Source of the DNA: Tubulanus polymorphus | Lineage: Eukaryota > Nemertea > Palaeonemertea > Tubulaniformes > Tubulanidae | Assembly (NCBI RefSeq): GCF_964204645.1 | Contig: NC_134027.1 | Location: 22,930,485-22,990,484, forward strand | DNA: 60,000 bases | Reading direction: 5' to 3' | Shown: positions 34,401-47,200 of the stretch, piece after piece | Numbering within the stretch: position 1 is the stretch's first letter | How the letters are laid out: each line of letters begins with the position of its first letter | Made by a program: the position numbers and the translations under genes | The notes under the pieces: model-generated | Databases searched by the model: none | Told to the model about the DNA's origin: nothing | Seen by the model: only the letters and a program-made list of their open reading frames with translations

Positions 34401-37400
34401 ATATTGCTTTTCCACACAGCAATCTCACTATAGACACCACATAGTAAGAATCCGCTTTTGATTTGTACTCATTCTGACCGCTCTGCCAACCTCAATGAAG
34501 ATTTTAGCCCCCATTAGATCTGTGTTTCAAAATATGTCAGTACTCCAGTCCCCATTACTTAATGTGCAGTAATTCGTATTATATTTCATGCATAGACAAT
34601 GTATTTATGTACATGCGCTGTGTTTTATTTTGCAATTCATTTTAGACTGAAGGAGGGTAATATTTCTTACATTCGAGGTAAACTTTTTAGCTATCAATTC
34701 ATTTATTGTGGGATTATACTCTCATCGTTTTATCACGGATATTTTGTGATCTACAACTGATTCATGTTGATTCATTAATTTTGAAGTGGATGATTTCTTT
34801 TAAATTGCCAAAATCTATAATATATAATGTAGCAGACGCATTGAAAATGAACGACCGAAACCCCCGTGGTTTTCAATATAGTTTCATATCTACAGTACCC
34901 CCGATTGGACCAGTCCTAACATCTCAACCAAACACCACCAACAACAACATCGTCGCAGTACAGGAGAATTCACAATTAACAATCACATGTGACGGTTCAC
35001 AGTCTGGAGCTACAGGACTGACGTATAAATGGAGTGGTGTCAATCTATCAGGACAGTCTAATAATAAACTCAGTTTTACACGAATCAGTAAAACTGATTC
35101 AGATGTTTATACATGTAACGTATCGAATATAGCGGGATCAGTTGCTGGTAATATTACTATTCAAGTTCTATGTAAGTATTACGTTAAGATAGATGAACAC
35201 ACGTGATTTACCTAGTATTCATATTAAGCAATTTGTAACAGAAATTTGTTGGAAATAACCCAGTCAATGGATTCAAAGGAGTTCGTTGTTCAAATCTGTG
35301 TTTCATCAATTTCGTTAAAGAAACGAAATATTTATAAGTACCTACCTATATCTGCGTTGAATGCTGAGGAAAACGCGCGCGACTCCTTTACGGAGTTTAT
35401 TATGAAGTGCATTTATGAGGCTGAATTATGTTAAAGTTTCAGATTCTATCCTTATCAAATGACATTTGGTCACATCGGGATAAAGCAATTATCTAGAATA
35501 ATGACGTAGGCAAGAAAATATCGTCAGATTACCACAAAATATTAATCTAAACGCGTTTATCCTTTAACCGCGGACTCTTCTGAGGCATATTTTACCCTAT
35601 TCAAACGGGTGTATTCTAGACCCCTTATGTTCCATTAATTATAACATGTATACATATTTCATTCAAATGAATCTTCCCATCGATCGATATTCACCATATT
35701 TTCTCTTCATGAAGTCTATTCGTCACGATTGTGATCGGGTGAGACGCGGCTTTGAAAAATATGCTACAATTTACCAGCGAACCGGAGCAATTAAAACATC
35801 ATCAATAACGTACGAGAAATTTATTCAAGCAAAGGCTTGTGCTTTGAATAAATATGATTTTTCAATTCATTTCAAATTAATTTGGGCCGGTAATCTGAAA
35901 TATGAAATTGTACCGAATAATCTGTTGCTGTTGTACATATAACTCATCGATCAAAATAATCGCTTTTTAACACTTTTAATTTCAGACCCGCCAAATAATG
36001 TTACATTACAAGGACCGACGTCACCCGTTCAGGAATCCGTATCTGTTGACTTAACGTGTACAGCTACAGGGGGTAACCCGGTACCGAACCTCGCCATAAC
36101 TAGAACACCAGGTGGCAGCACTGTCAAACAGGGAATAAGCCCTCTAACATATTCAACATCCGCCACTAAAACAGATAACCAGGCAGAATATCAATGTACA
36201 GCTACTGGGGCTGGTATACCAACACCAATGATTTCAAATAAAGTTAGATTAACTGTCAACTGTAAGTACTGCAGATATTTTACAAATTACTCGTTATTCC
36301 CATGAAGTAACTGCGGTTCTATTTTTGACATAATTTTGTTTCGTCAACACACACGGATTTTGACAATATCGAGAACAAATGATTTCTAGTTCAAGCAACA
36401 ACGCTGACGATGATGAAGAAACCGGCAGATTATGTATTAGTAAACGATAATCAACAGATAGAGTGTAGAACTGACTCGTCAAACCCGGCTGTAGAGATTC
36501 AGTGGTTCACATATTCCTTTACAACATGGACACCACTTTCCTCTCAACCAGCTACGAGTCAAACTACTGGAGCCAATCACGGGTTTGTGGCTACTAGCGC
36601 ATTATCTATTACTGCAACTAAAACTATAAATCAAGCTCAATACAGATGTCAAACTGGAAATCTTTACAAGGATACAACGATTACCGTTTACTGTAAGTTT
36701 AAAATACATTAGTTCTAAAATATATCATTTCAGATCATTCGGAAATATTTTGCACCGGATTAATTACCAAATGAAACCTGCTTCTAAACTACACGTAGAG
36801 GTTCATTAATGAGAGTGAAATGAGAATTTATATGAAATTCGTTCTATTTTGAATCATGACGTTTCGGCTTCAATTCTTCAATTTTTTTTCCGCTAGCAAA
36901 ATATTTTTCTCGTCCATTTCAGATCCGCCAAGCAGTGTTGCATTACAAGGACCGACGTCACCAGTTCGGGATTCCATTTCCGTTGACTTCACGTGTACAT
37001 CTACAGGGGGTAACCCGGTACCGAACCTGCTAATATCTAGAACACCAGTTGGCAGCACTGTGAAACAGGGAGTTAGTCCTCTAACATATTCAACATCCGT
37101 CACTAAAACAGATAACCAGGCAAAATATCTATGTACAGCTTCTGGGGCTGGTATATCAACACCAATGATTTCTAATAAATTCGTATTAACTGTCAACTGT
37201 AAGTACTATACATTGTTTACAAATTACTCGTAACCTCGTGAAGTTAATTTAGTTCTATTTTTGTGATGATTTTGTTTCGTCAACATCCTTGGATTTTGAC
37301 AATATTGAAACAAATTATTTCTAGTTCAAGCAACATCACTGACAATGGTGAAGAAACCGGCAAATCGTGTATTATTTAACAATAATCAACAGATGAAGTG

Positions 37401-40400
37401 TAAAACTGACTCGTCAAACCCGGCTGTACAGATTCAGTGGTTCATATATTCCTCCACCACATGGACAGCACTTGTCTCTCAACCAACTACGAGTCAAACT
37501 AGTGCAGCCTATCACGGGTTTATGGCTACTAGCGCATTATCTATTACTGCAACTAAATCTATGAATCAGGCTCAATACAGATGTCAAACTGGAAATCTGT
37601 ACAAAGATACAACAATTACCGTTCACTGTAAGTATGAAACGCTATTTCAGATATCAAATGAAGTGTTGTAGATTGTTGTTCATATAAATGCCCTTTCCCT
37701 GAATGGCTAATGAAGGAGCGTGAATTTAAATATTTGTTTATAGTTCCACCAGAATCAATGACACTGACTGAAATTCCAAACGGTCCAGTTGTTGAAGGTA
37801 CATCTAAAACTCTGACGTGTACAACTGACTCCAGTAACCCGGTGTCTACAATTAAGTGGGCGTACAGCTCTGGGGCGACAACATGGATAAATATTTCACC
37901 CAACCCAGCAGTAAATCATAAACCCGGATCTCACAGTGGACAGATATCTACTAGTAGTCTAGTAGTATCAACTGATAAGGATAAGAATGGAAGACAATAC
38001 AGATGTACAGCTAATCAGAACAGTCATCCCGTTAATGGTCTCAACCAAACCACAACATTGTCTATATTGTGTAAGTGTGGTATAGCACGTGTAATGTGTT
38101 TAACGGTTACATATTATTTCATTCATCGATTTGAATCGGAATACCAATCATTATCTGCATCTTCATGGTTCATTAAGATTAAATCAACCAAATGCGCTTT
38201 ACTTATTTACAATTCGCATGATTTCAGTTCAACATCCGTAGATTGAGAGAATATTGAAAACAAATTATAATATGCTTAATGGTGAAAAACGGGCAGATTA
38301 TGTGTTAGTAAACAATAGTCAGATCGAATGTAAAACTGAATCAGTCTTCGATCGATTTTCTTTACTTTGATAAGATATGATAGTCTACCGTCAGATTATC
38401 TCAATGTAACGTCAAATTGTTTAATATCGGCTTTCTGACACGAGGGGGCGATAGTGTGCGTATGATACGTTTGCCATATTTTTCATGTTTTGTAATATTA
38501 TCAAAGTCGTTACGTAGAATCTTTGCAACTATTCCTTAATTTTCTTGCAAACTTCATGTTCTTCTCTCGGGGCTTTTGAATGTACAATTTTTGAAGTTTT
38601 AGAAACACTAGTTTTCCGGCCATTCTCCTTACGTCTGCTGTTACATAAAAATCTAACAGAGAATCACTTCGAGTTACATCGTGTTCATTTATTGGTCCTC
38701 GCAATGACCAATTAGAAAAATACCCTGCAAAGAGGTATGAATCGCTAGATGTCGTACAAAAACAGGGTTTGGACTGTATTCCCGTTTTGCATATTTCGGT
38801 AGAAGAGCTGACATGCGCAGTAAGAATCAATTCTGTACTCAGTAAGAACCTTCACGCTCTGGACGAGTTCTCCATAGTTCATGCAAGAAATTATTGGCGT
38901 AATCGAGTCTATGAGAATAAATCAATTCTGACTTGAAACGGTACCAACAAGCGGACCCCTGCAGGTGTTTGTCTTATTTGGGTGTTTTTCTTTATCAGCA
39001 GTGCTTACTTCCTACTGAAGTGGCGCATGCCTGATGCGGTACATCGGTATCAGGGACATAGACTGGTTGCCTTGTCTTTTCGAACTTACTGCGAATGCAG
39101 TGGCCCTGAATTCGACAGGCAACCATTCTATCAGGGACAACGATTACAACGATTACCGTTCACTGTAAGAGAAAATCACATGTTCGCATCTTTCAATGAC
39201 CGTCTAATAAAGTATCAATCATGACTTTCAATGTTATATCTTCAGTTCCACCCGAGTCAATTACACTGACTGAAATTCCAAACGGTCCAGTTGTTCACGG
39301 TACATCAAAAACTCTGACATGTACAACTGAATCCAGTAACCCGGTGTCTACAATTGTCTGGGCGTACAGCTCTTGGACGACAACGTGGACAAATATTTCA
39401 CCCAACCAAGCAGTAAATCATAAACCCGGATCTCACAGTGCACGGGCATCTACTAGTAGTCTAGTAGTACCAACTGATAAGGATAAAAATGGAAAACAAT
39501 ATAGATGTACAGCTTATCAGAACAGTCAAACTGTCAATGGTGTCAACACATCCATGACGTTGTCTATATTGTGTAAGTGTTCAATAGGCGATTTATCTTC
39601 TTGATAAATGAAAATGCACAATAATCAGATGTATTCGTAGCCGTTTCGGTAGAGGTCTTGGATTACTGTAGCAATGAAATGAAAAATTATCTTTTAATTT
39701 TGTAAAACATAGTAGTTAGTGTTTATCAGATGACTGGATATCAATCAAATCCACGAATGATTAATTCGTCACAAAAAACTTATAAAAACTGATTGCAGTA
39801 AAAACTGATATGATTTCATACGAGGGAATTTTACTCCATTTATCGGTAACTTTTTATTGCCGATGTCCGCTGTGAACAACCAGTATGACTATAGTGAACT
39901 GTTATTTATCTCATAAAAACCCTACGAAAACGTCGTTGTGTTCTTACAAATGAACTTTACTCTATCTATCAGTGATATTTTATTACCGATGTCCAATCTA
40001 AACAACCAGTATATACACAGTACAACGACAGCGTCCGGGGGGACATAATTACTTTGCATCGAAGGAAAACATTCTCAACAATTCATCTATCTTTATTCTA
40101 AGTTCTATTCCGAATTTCATCCATATTTTGTTTCAATTCTACTCCGTTACGCAAGGGGATCAAATTCCTCTCATAGCATTAGCGCAACTGGTACATATCT
40201 TCATTTGAGACTACACTGTACATTCTTTCATATTTCAAGTGCTGAAAAAGTTACTCTTGTATTTTTTAGAAACTTTTTATTCTATATACACTAGACACAA
40301 TATTACATATTTAGTTTAATTCTACAATAGATGCACCGCAGCTTTCTTCACAAGTTGAACCCGTTGCCGCAAATATAGGAGAAAGTGTTAGATTTACGAT

Positions 40401-43400
40401 AAACTACGATGCAAATCCGTTAGCGACAACTCTCAACTGTAGACACAATTCAACAAATGACCGACGGAAATTGAAAAAGACCAGTTTAACGCAGTGGAAT
40501 GTCATCATACAATCAGTTCAGGCGTCTGATTTTGGATCTTATTCGTGTAGACTCAATAATTCAGTTGGTAGCATAGGTATAACACTGAAACTCACAGAAA
40601 CTGGTAAGAATCATGTGCTATTTCGAATTATATGTTGTTTTCAGAAATTCGCAGTCATTTGCACTATAGCACTATTTACCACTTATCAATTCTAATAAAA
40701 CCTGCAAATATCGATTGCAGCCTGAAACCTATTTTCAATGATAACTCTTCTGTTAGTCGTTCATCAATTGATAATATTTGAGTAGTCGGATGTCTGGAGG
40801 GATGCTGGGCCCAGGGTTCAGATTAATACCGGAGTAACACTCTGAATAACACGAGACTGCATTTTGCTGAACTGGGATCCCAATAAATTAGTGCAGCGCG
40901 CGAACTATAAAACGAATTTCTTTTTTTTCTTATTGTTTTAGGACCTCCCCAAACACCGTCAAATCTGTCAGTTATTGCAAAAACAGCCATTTCTGTGACA
41001 TTGAGTTGGGTGTCTGAATTTGAGGGTGGTGCCAAACAAACGTTTGCTGTCAGTTACAGGGCTTGGAATTCCATACAATTCGTGAATAAAGCTGAAATAC
41101 CCGATCCCGGTTATAGAAAACTGGTGCAAACGAAAATAACCGGTTTAAAACCGGCAACTGATTACCAGTTCAAAGTGAAAAGTGTCAACTTAAATGTAGG
41201 TGATAATACAAGTCCATTTACTGATATAGTTACAACTAATACAAATGGTAAGATTGAAGGCTTGTTAGATATGTAAGTTTTATAAGATATAAATACAGGC
41301 CTATTTTTAAGCCCGTTGGAATAATTAAACGTAAATTCCTCAATTCGTTAAGTTTTTGATTAGGATAATTTTGTTTGAGTTGAATTCCTCATTCTCGGAA
41401 AATCCTCATTGCGTGTCATCGAAGAAATTCAAACAAAAAGTTCCTTCGGATTATTTTACCAGTAAACTTTGCCGATGTCATTCACATTCGATGTCGCATC
41501 ATTTTCGGTCAAATTCAGAATCAAGGAGCTTCCCGTTGATACGAATATAGGAATCGGAATACGTAGCGACATACGTGCCTCCTCGATCCCCGATCTTGAG
41601 AATTCTATCTCGGCTGTTAGTTCCAGCTAGTGGGATTGGCTGCACCCACTCCTTTCTAGATGATTGTGTTGATGATGTATCAATTGTTTTCAGGATGATA
41701 TTGATATCGGATTTGTTTTTCTCATTTTTCAGCTATTCCAATCGCTTTAATCACCGCAATGAAGCAAGCGACAGTAACACAGAAAGGAAATAGTGTCCTG
41801 ATAAAATTGTCGTCGTTTCCGTCGTGTCTACGCGGAATACTGTTTCAAAAATACGAACGAATGTTTTAATTCTACGAAACTAGAAAGTACTGGCGGTTCG
41901 ATTAGTATTGAGATTAAAATCGATCCCGATCAAGCATACAGTTACCAACTGATTGTAACTGAGAGAGGTGACGTGATTCTGAGCCATCAGGTTGAAATTC
42001 CAGGTAAATATTTGCTGGTTAGTGTCGGTAAACCAAGATCCAAACGTTGAAAAGAGAAAGATAAACAAACGAATAAATGCATAGATATCCCAACCACGCC
42101 TATAGTCATTTTGCTAGTTCGCTTTTAATGAAAAATATCTCTGGTGAAATCCAGGCCCATCGATACTTCCTTGTCATAATTTGCACATTTTATTTTCCCA
42201 TTTTTCGATCCTCTCAGTTACTACCAATGTTGCGTTGATCGGAGGTGTTGTTGCTGGTGTATTGTTGGTCGCCATCATCGTTATTGTGTTCGTGTTTCTA
42301 TTCTTGAAAGGTCGTCGAGACGGTCAATGGATCTGGACAAAATACTGCACGAAAAGGTTTATGTTTCTTTTTGTTTATACGTTACTAGAAGTTTCCTCTT
42401 CTATTCGCTAAGCTTAATCTAATGTCAATAGATTCATTTCCATGCTGAGCAATAGACTCGTATTTTGTCTTTAAGGTATGTCCTACCCGTTTGTGTCCTA
42501 TTCCCTTTTTAGATGGGCCAAAGAAAATAGCAATGCCGTCCTTTGATTTGTACGAGCCATAAAAAACGATGCAGTCCTTTTTTCAACAATAAGTGTCATT
42601 AATTCCACCAATGACTTCATTAATTTTGACGATAAGGACATATTTCTTGATGTAAAAGTGGGCAATTTTCGGTGATATATTTCAAAAATCAGAATATTAT
42701 AAATGGTCTCGAAACTGGTTGTACACGTTAGTTACACCACGAGAAGATTCGAATCCCAATATTCCATTTAACCGATCCCTTTCACTAGCGACAATTATAT
42801 TTTCGAAATATGTAATCGACGTGTAAATAATGCAGCGAAATCATTCTTTCATTTCAGAAAAACTGGAGAATCACAAGTTGGTAAATGAAGTAGAAATAGA
42901 TTTGTTATTCGATGGGAAATATAATATAATGATAATATTATCAGTAATTTCATCATTATTTGAATTACAGGCCTTCTAGGGTTTCATCGGTTTTCCATAC
43001 ACTGAATATTTTTAAAACGAATACGTAACATCAATTCTATGATATTTTTGATAATAGCGTCATTCTTGAACAGAATTGTTCTTATAATTTCAGTTTATTC
43101 AAACACGAAGGAATCCCCGTGTATGTATATTCGATGCATTTTCTGCCTTCGTGTCTCACTGTGAATTGAGTTTACTATCGAAAAATATGATATTTCAGAC
43201 TCTTACGCCACGGTAACACCGAACGTAAATGCGGCTTTTGAAGGTGGTAAGTCAATTATCATTAAATCACTTTTTCAATTTAACTTATTATACGTACATT
43301 TCTATGAAAACATCTATGAGAAAGTTTACAAAATTTTAGTCTCACCAGTGGCAAGATGTCGTCGACATCTGTACCAACTATTTTTGTTCCAAATCCTCAC

Positions 43401-44898
43401 AGCCGCTATTCCAAAGTGCCACCTTATCATTTTAGGGATACGAATCATTTTTCTTATCTCATAGAATTTCAGGGCTTTTAAAGATTTTATCAGTTTTTAC
43501 GAAACCCCACAAGGTGAAAACTCATTTTTCCGCGGCCACTGAGTAGAGACAATAGCTTGATGTAAGTGCTTAATGACCTCACCATCTTCTAACCAGTCTC
43601 ACTGCTTCTATTCTACCCCCTCCTGAACGGCGCTAGCTATCCTTTACATGTCCCTATATTCTATTATAGCAACTAAATGCTCTTCTATCTTTCCAACAAA
43701 CTCCCACCTTGTAATCTGAGCCATTTGCCATCAGTGTGCACACTGCACACTCTACTCATATATACATTTAACTATTGAATCTACACCAAAAAATAATCTT
43801 CCGTTCGAACGGAAAGGTTTGTGGCCTCGAAAAAAATATGTATTTCTCAGCATGTTACCATAGGTTTTCTATTTACTTACACTGAATATTATATTTTTTC
43901 AATCTTGGAATAATTTTCATCATTTCAGTCTATTCAACCAGTAGTCAAGCCCATGGCACAGATCTGTGTATGTTTATTCGATGCATTTGATACTTTCTCA
44001 TTTCACTGCGAATTTAGTTTACAATTTATGGAATATGACATTTCAGACTCTTACGCCGCGGCCACAAGGAGCGTAAACAAGGCTTTTAACGGTAGGTCAA
44101 TTATCATTGAATTAAGTCACACATTTCTATGAGAAAATCTAGAAAATCTAGGAGACAATATAGAAAAATTCTAACGAAGGGCTAGCTATCGTAGACATTT
44201 TGTTTCAATCATCCTTGACCTAGCCTCCGCGCCTGCCTTGTCATTTTCGGGAAAGTGAGCATTTCATTAATCCGCTTGCATTCTTAGTTTTCCTTCGTTA
44301 AAATCTGGCTTCTGAAGATATTTTACTGTTTTCTAAAAACACTGAATATGTGATATTAGGAAATTCATACATATCATCTATGTTTTTCTGGATATAATTG
44401 ATTTTATATTTATTCCTTGAACCGAATTTCCACCATTGCAGTTTAATCAAACAGTAATGAAGCATATGACAAAGACTCGCGTATGGATTATATTCGTTTC
44501 ATCTGAAACCGTCTTATCTCCCTGTGAAATGCGTTTACTATTGATAAAATCATATTTCAGACTCTTACGCTGAGGAAACACTGTATGTAAATGTAGCTTT
44601 TGGCGGTAAGCAAGTCATCATTAAATCACTTCATCGATTATCATTAACCCATACCATAAAATTCATCGATAGACATCATTCTAAGCAAACAATTTAGAAT
44701 CTTCACAAAAGACTTAGATATCGTCGGGTTTTTCAACTACTCGTCACCTAAGCTCCGCGGCCGCTTTATCATTTTTTTTGGGATAGTGATAACTATGTGT
44801 TTTGTTTGTTTCCTTCATTAGAAGCAGACTCTGTAACTGGTGACCAGAACCATTATGAAGAAGTTATTATGGAACTTTTTACTGACTCGAAAAACTAG
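31091..44898 (+). CDS. Gene C: large Ig/FN3 receptor with A-type tail, frameshifted
   Basis: Exons: 31091-31102 (start ATG, MYGK), 31436-31487 (leader), 32388-32732 (N-terminal Ig), 34896-35171 (I-set), Ig exons 35986-36261, 36390-36692, 36923-37198, 37325-37627, 37744-38070, 39246-39572, 40331-40603, FN3 40942-41247, FN3-like 41733-42003, TM 42218-42356, tail 42858-42880, 43094-43120, 43199-43246, 43929-43967, 44047-44091, 44442-44480, 44561-44605, 44822-44898. It mirrors gene B but lacks one 276+303-nt Ig pair. Exon 41733-42003 has lost 8 nt relative to its copy at 516-794, giving an early TAA before the TM exon; as written it predicts a soluble ectodomain. A 29-nt shortening removed the A-type stop, so the last exon would read EEVIMELFTDSKN. 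Either a recent pseudogene, a secreted form or an assembly error. Confidence 0.75.
32966..34722 (+). mobile_element. Penelope-like retroelement remnant, right arm copy
   Basis: The same element as at 26011-27798, in mirror orientation. RT-like residues CARRAYFQFDGIFFAQYDF are readable at about 33475-33535. The GIY-YIG-type block with IKEHKR and a following ANIAFP/HTAI-like part falls near 34255-34420, with stops and frame changes. Inverted termini carry AGAGTAAAATCCCGC (left) and GGGATTATACTCT (right). It lies between exons 32388-32732 and 34896-35171 of gene C. Confidence 0.7.
34896..40603 (+). other. Gene C Ig-domain array
   Basis: The array has I-set (276 nt), then 276, 303, 276, 303, 327, 327 and a 273-nt Ig. 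All are open and phase 1-1. Relative to gene B, the pair between the two 327-nt exons is missing. Domain signatures are as in B, for example LTCTSTGGNPVPNL and KYLCTASGAG at 36923-37198. The first 303-nt-class exon here is one codon longer than its B counterpart (TGANHG against SANHG). Confidence 0.8.
38071..39245 (+). other. Gene C intron with deletion scar of two Ig exons
   Basis: At 38279-38345 there is a dead 303-nt-class Ig exon start (NGEKRADYVLV-like). Sequence at 38370-38610 and 38995-39130 matches pieces of the gene B foldback intron. At about 39140 that intron sequence is abruptly followed by ACGATTACCGTTCACTGTAAG, the last codons and donor of an Ig exon like 20365-20667. This is the expected footprint of a deletion running from the intron into the end of the second Ig exon. 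Confidence 0.65.
40942..42003 (+). other. Gene C FN3 domain and frameshifted membrane-proximal domain
   Basis: The FN3 exon 40942-41247 is intact (SVTLSWVSEF-class core, LKPATDYQFKV). Exon 41733-42003 begins AIPIALITAMKQATVT like gene A, but the eight bases AAGTACAG present at 609-616 are missing near 41825. After FPS the frame reads CLRGILFQKYERMF and stops. Confidence 0.75.
42218..44898 (+). other. Gene C transmembrane exon and cytoplasmic tail exons
   Basis: The TM exon 42218-42356 matches gene A (FLKGRRDG). Tail exons of 23-48 nt alternate VYSxxx-type (acceptor then TTTATTC or TCTATTC) and SYAxx-type (ACTCTTACGC) units, each phase 1-1. They encode YSNT, SYATV, YSTS, SYAAA, SYAEE, TLYVNV and HYEEV. 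TLYVNV fits the ITSM consensus TxYxx(V/I). Exon 44442-44480 starts with an in-frame TAA (see findings). Confidence 0.65.
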
Positions 44899-44921
44899 CA
44901 CGATGTGCTTGTAACATCGAA

Positions 44922-44927
44922 AATAAA
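44922..44927 (+). promoter_or_regulatory. AATAAA poly(A) signal of gene C
   Basis: The hexamer lies 24 nt past the shifted stop codon of gene C, equivalent to 3742-3747 after gene A. The deletion at the gene end has brought stop and signal very close together, which leaves little 3' UTR. Confidence 0.45.
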
Positions 44928-45334
44928 TTATACGACCCTTCTACTCCGTGGATGGATTCAAAGTTATTTGCAGCGTCATATGTACTTTGAAATGATTCCT
45001 GAAGAAACAATGTTACGATTTCGTTTTGTTTTCGCTTTCTCGTCGAACAAACACAAAATATACGTAAATTGATAAACAAGTTGAACGGGTGCAATTAGAA
45101 ATAGGTCTAGTTGTTGATGCCGTTAGACTATGCAACAAGTTAGAATTCCTACGAGTGACGGTCTATTCTGAAAAATCTGTCGAAAGTAACTGTAATTTCT
45201 GCTTGTTTCCTCATTCACACTTATTCATTACCTACGTAAATTACCATTTCATTGTAACGGAATATAATGAATTATTTGATAAATGTGAATGTATTGTTAG
45301 AATAAGAAATAAAAACAGATCTTGCTGTGAGTGG

Positions 45335-45640
45335 TATATTTCCCCAGACCTTTCGAAAGCGTTCGACATTCCAAATCATGACATTATATGTCATGATTTG
45401 GAATATCATTATATGAAGGTTTCCTAGGGATAGTAAACGATTGGTATTCTTCTCATCTTCCCAATCAACAACAAAATACGTCTCACACAAATGCTCCATT
45501 TCTTCCACACTATCCGCTAAGATCTGAGTATGCCGTGGTTTCTATCCTAGGTCCACTTCTTTTTCTTATTCACATGCATTATATTTATTCTTCTACGGAA
45601 AAGCTTAAGTACATACTATTCGCTGTTGATACGCCACTGC
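45335..45640 (+). mobile_element. LINE reverse-transcriptase relic, copy 2
   Basis: Near-identical to 4155-4460, with the same stops, the same SKAFDIPNHDI and ILFAVDT blocks and the same internal 17-bp palindrome (45368-45404). It came with the 41-kb duplication rather than by separate insertion. Confidence 0.65.
45368..45404. repeat. 17-bp inverted repeat, copy 2
   Basis: Identical arms and loop to 4188-4224, inside the second LINE relic. Confidence 0.85.
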
Positions 45641-45699
45641 ATTAGTTCACATATACATCTCTGTACAAACATACATACATAATGATTTAGATTTGACGA

Positions 45700-47200
45700 T
45701 GATGACTGCAGTCTCTAAAATAAAAAAAAAGCGCCTACAAATATCTTATCGTGCACGAAGTCATAGTGAAATATTTTTGAAACCCGATTTCAGCCATCCA
45801 TCATACTTTATACTTTTTGTTATCATTGGATCATTTATGTTAATCATATGATCATTTATGTTTACATTGGGCTTCACCTTACTTGATCTAATGCCGATCA
45901 GTTTCTGTATGAGATTTTTTAACAAAATATAATAAGAATTTATTCAAACTACAACGTAAGTCTCATTTTATGCAATTTCTGAAGAATCTCTATCTCGAGT
46001 CATTTGTGGGTTCATTGACAATTCACAATGGCTTAGGTTATCTCAGGTGGTACAACACCGTGTGAAGTACGAAAGGCAGATTTCCAGGGCAAACTTCGGC
46101 TTTCGTAGCTAGTGGTTGGAAGAAATAACCGAACGCACTATGTTTGGTCGTAAGGCATTTCGCTGCGTCGTCCATCTTGGAAATAGACACGAACTACAGC
46201 GACCGTGCCCAATCTCGTGGTCGACCGTTTTCGGTTCATAGTTCGGACAAACTGACATTCGGTTTCACTTAGTTCGACTATAGTCAAATAACTCCCATTA
46301 CGAAGTTCGCCCAGTGTGCTGATAAAAATATCTAATGCCTTGCATCATTCACAACCAATGATGTCTTGGGTGTCGAAGTTCTGATTACAACGAAAAATGG
46401 CGATTAAGTGTCGAATGATGGTTCGATTAAAGATATTTTAGGTCAAGTTCCGCAGTTCACGAAATGGCCGAATGGTGGCAGCAGATGTAGAAATGAATAC
46501 ATGTCGTTCAAACATTAATTTTTGAATGTCTCAGGTATGAATTGAAACTCGCTCTGTCTATAGCTGTAAAAACCGAGCACCTCAGTTTCATATTCTACTT
46601 CCTGGTTGGAATTTCTACGAACACATATTGAGATATTCACGCAAAAAAGTGTGAAAACAGTGTTATAAGTAGTTTCTTGTAAGCGATCTCTTTTCTTCTA
46701 GAAAGTAAATTCGGCCACTGTATTTATTCTCGCCTCTGCGTCCTATCTGTTGAAAGGCCTTTTAAGTCTTAGGGATGCTTATCGAACATGTAATTCGTTA
46801 TAATTTTGAGTACTAAGTACAGAAGAAACAGTCATTTCCTACTTATACGACGAGCGTTGAGCCGCCTAAACAGAACGAAATATAAGCCGCGGACTCAGGT
46901 TTACACGTATACGCTCAACCTTCTTCAATGTCATGCGACTATTCCCCCTCTTGTTTGCTATGATCATGTTCATATTCTTGTTAAATAGGAGCAATACTTC
47001 CTCGTCTCTATTGCGTCGCATATTACTGGAGATCGGGATTTGGCAGTAGCAACGAAAGAAGAAAACATTCCACTCGCTCATCTAACTCGTGACTGGAAAA
47101 ACGTTGATGAATGATTCCAAGGTTTTTGTTTGGAAATTAATCCGATTTTTGAACACATTTTTATCGAATTTGGGGAATTCTTTAGTTTTCTTCATTTAAG
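45700..47200. other. Spacer before D', no gene recognised
   Basis: Corresponds to 4520-6338 with small differences: short extra pieces near 45730 and 46680, and a missing block of roughly 380 bp before 47140. No exon-like frame is conserved between the copies. Confidence 0.5.

Larger units (their letters stand above)
32388..42356 (+). repeat. Palindrome right arm (ectodomain cassette of gene C)
   Basis: Mirror of 17156-28370, shorter mainly because of the missing Ig pair and foldback core. The spacer between the arms is about 4 kb. Confidence 0.85.

Noticed and set aside
38510-38830. 106-codon minus-strand frame inside the gene C intron
   Set aside because: It has no counterpart in gene B and no recognisable domain, and it lies in foldback-element debris.
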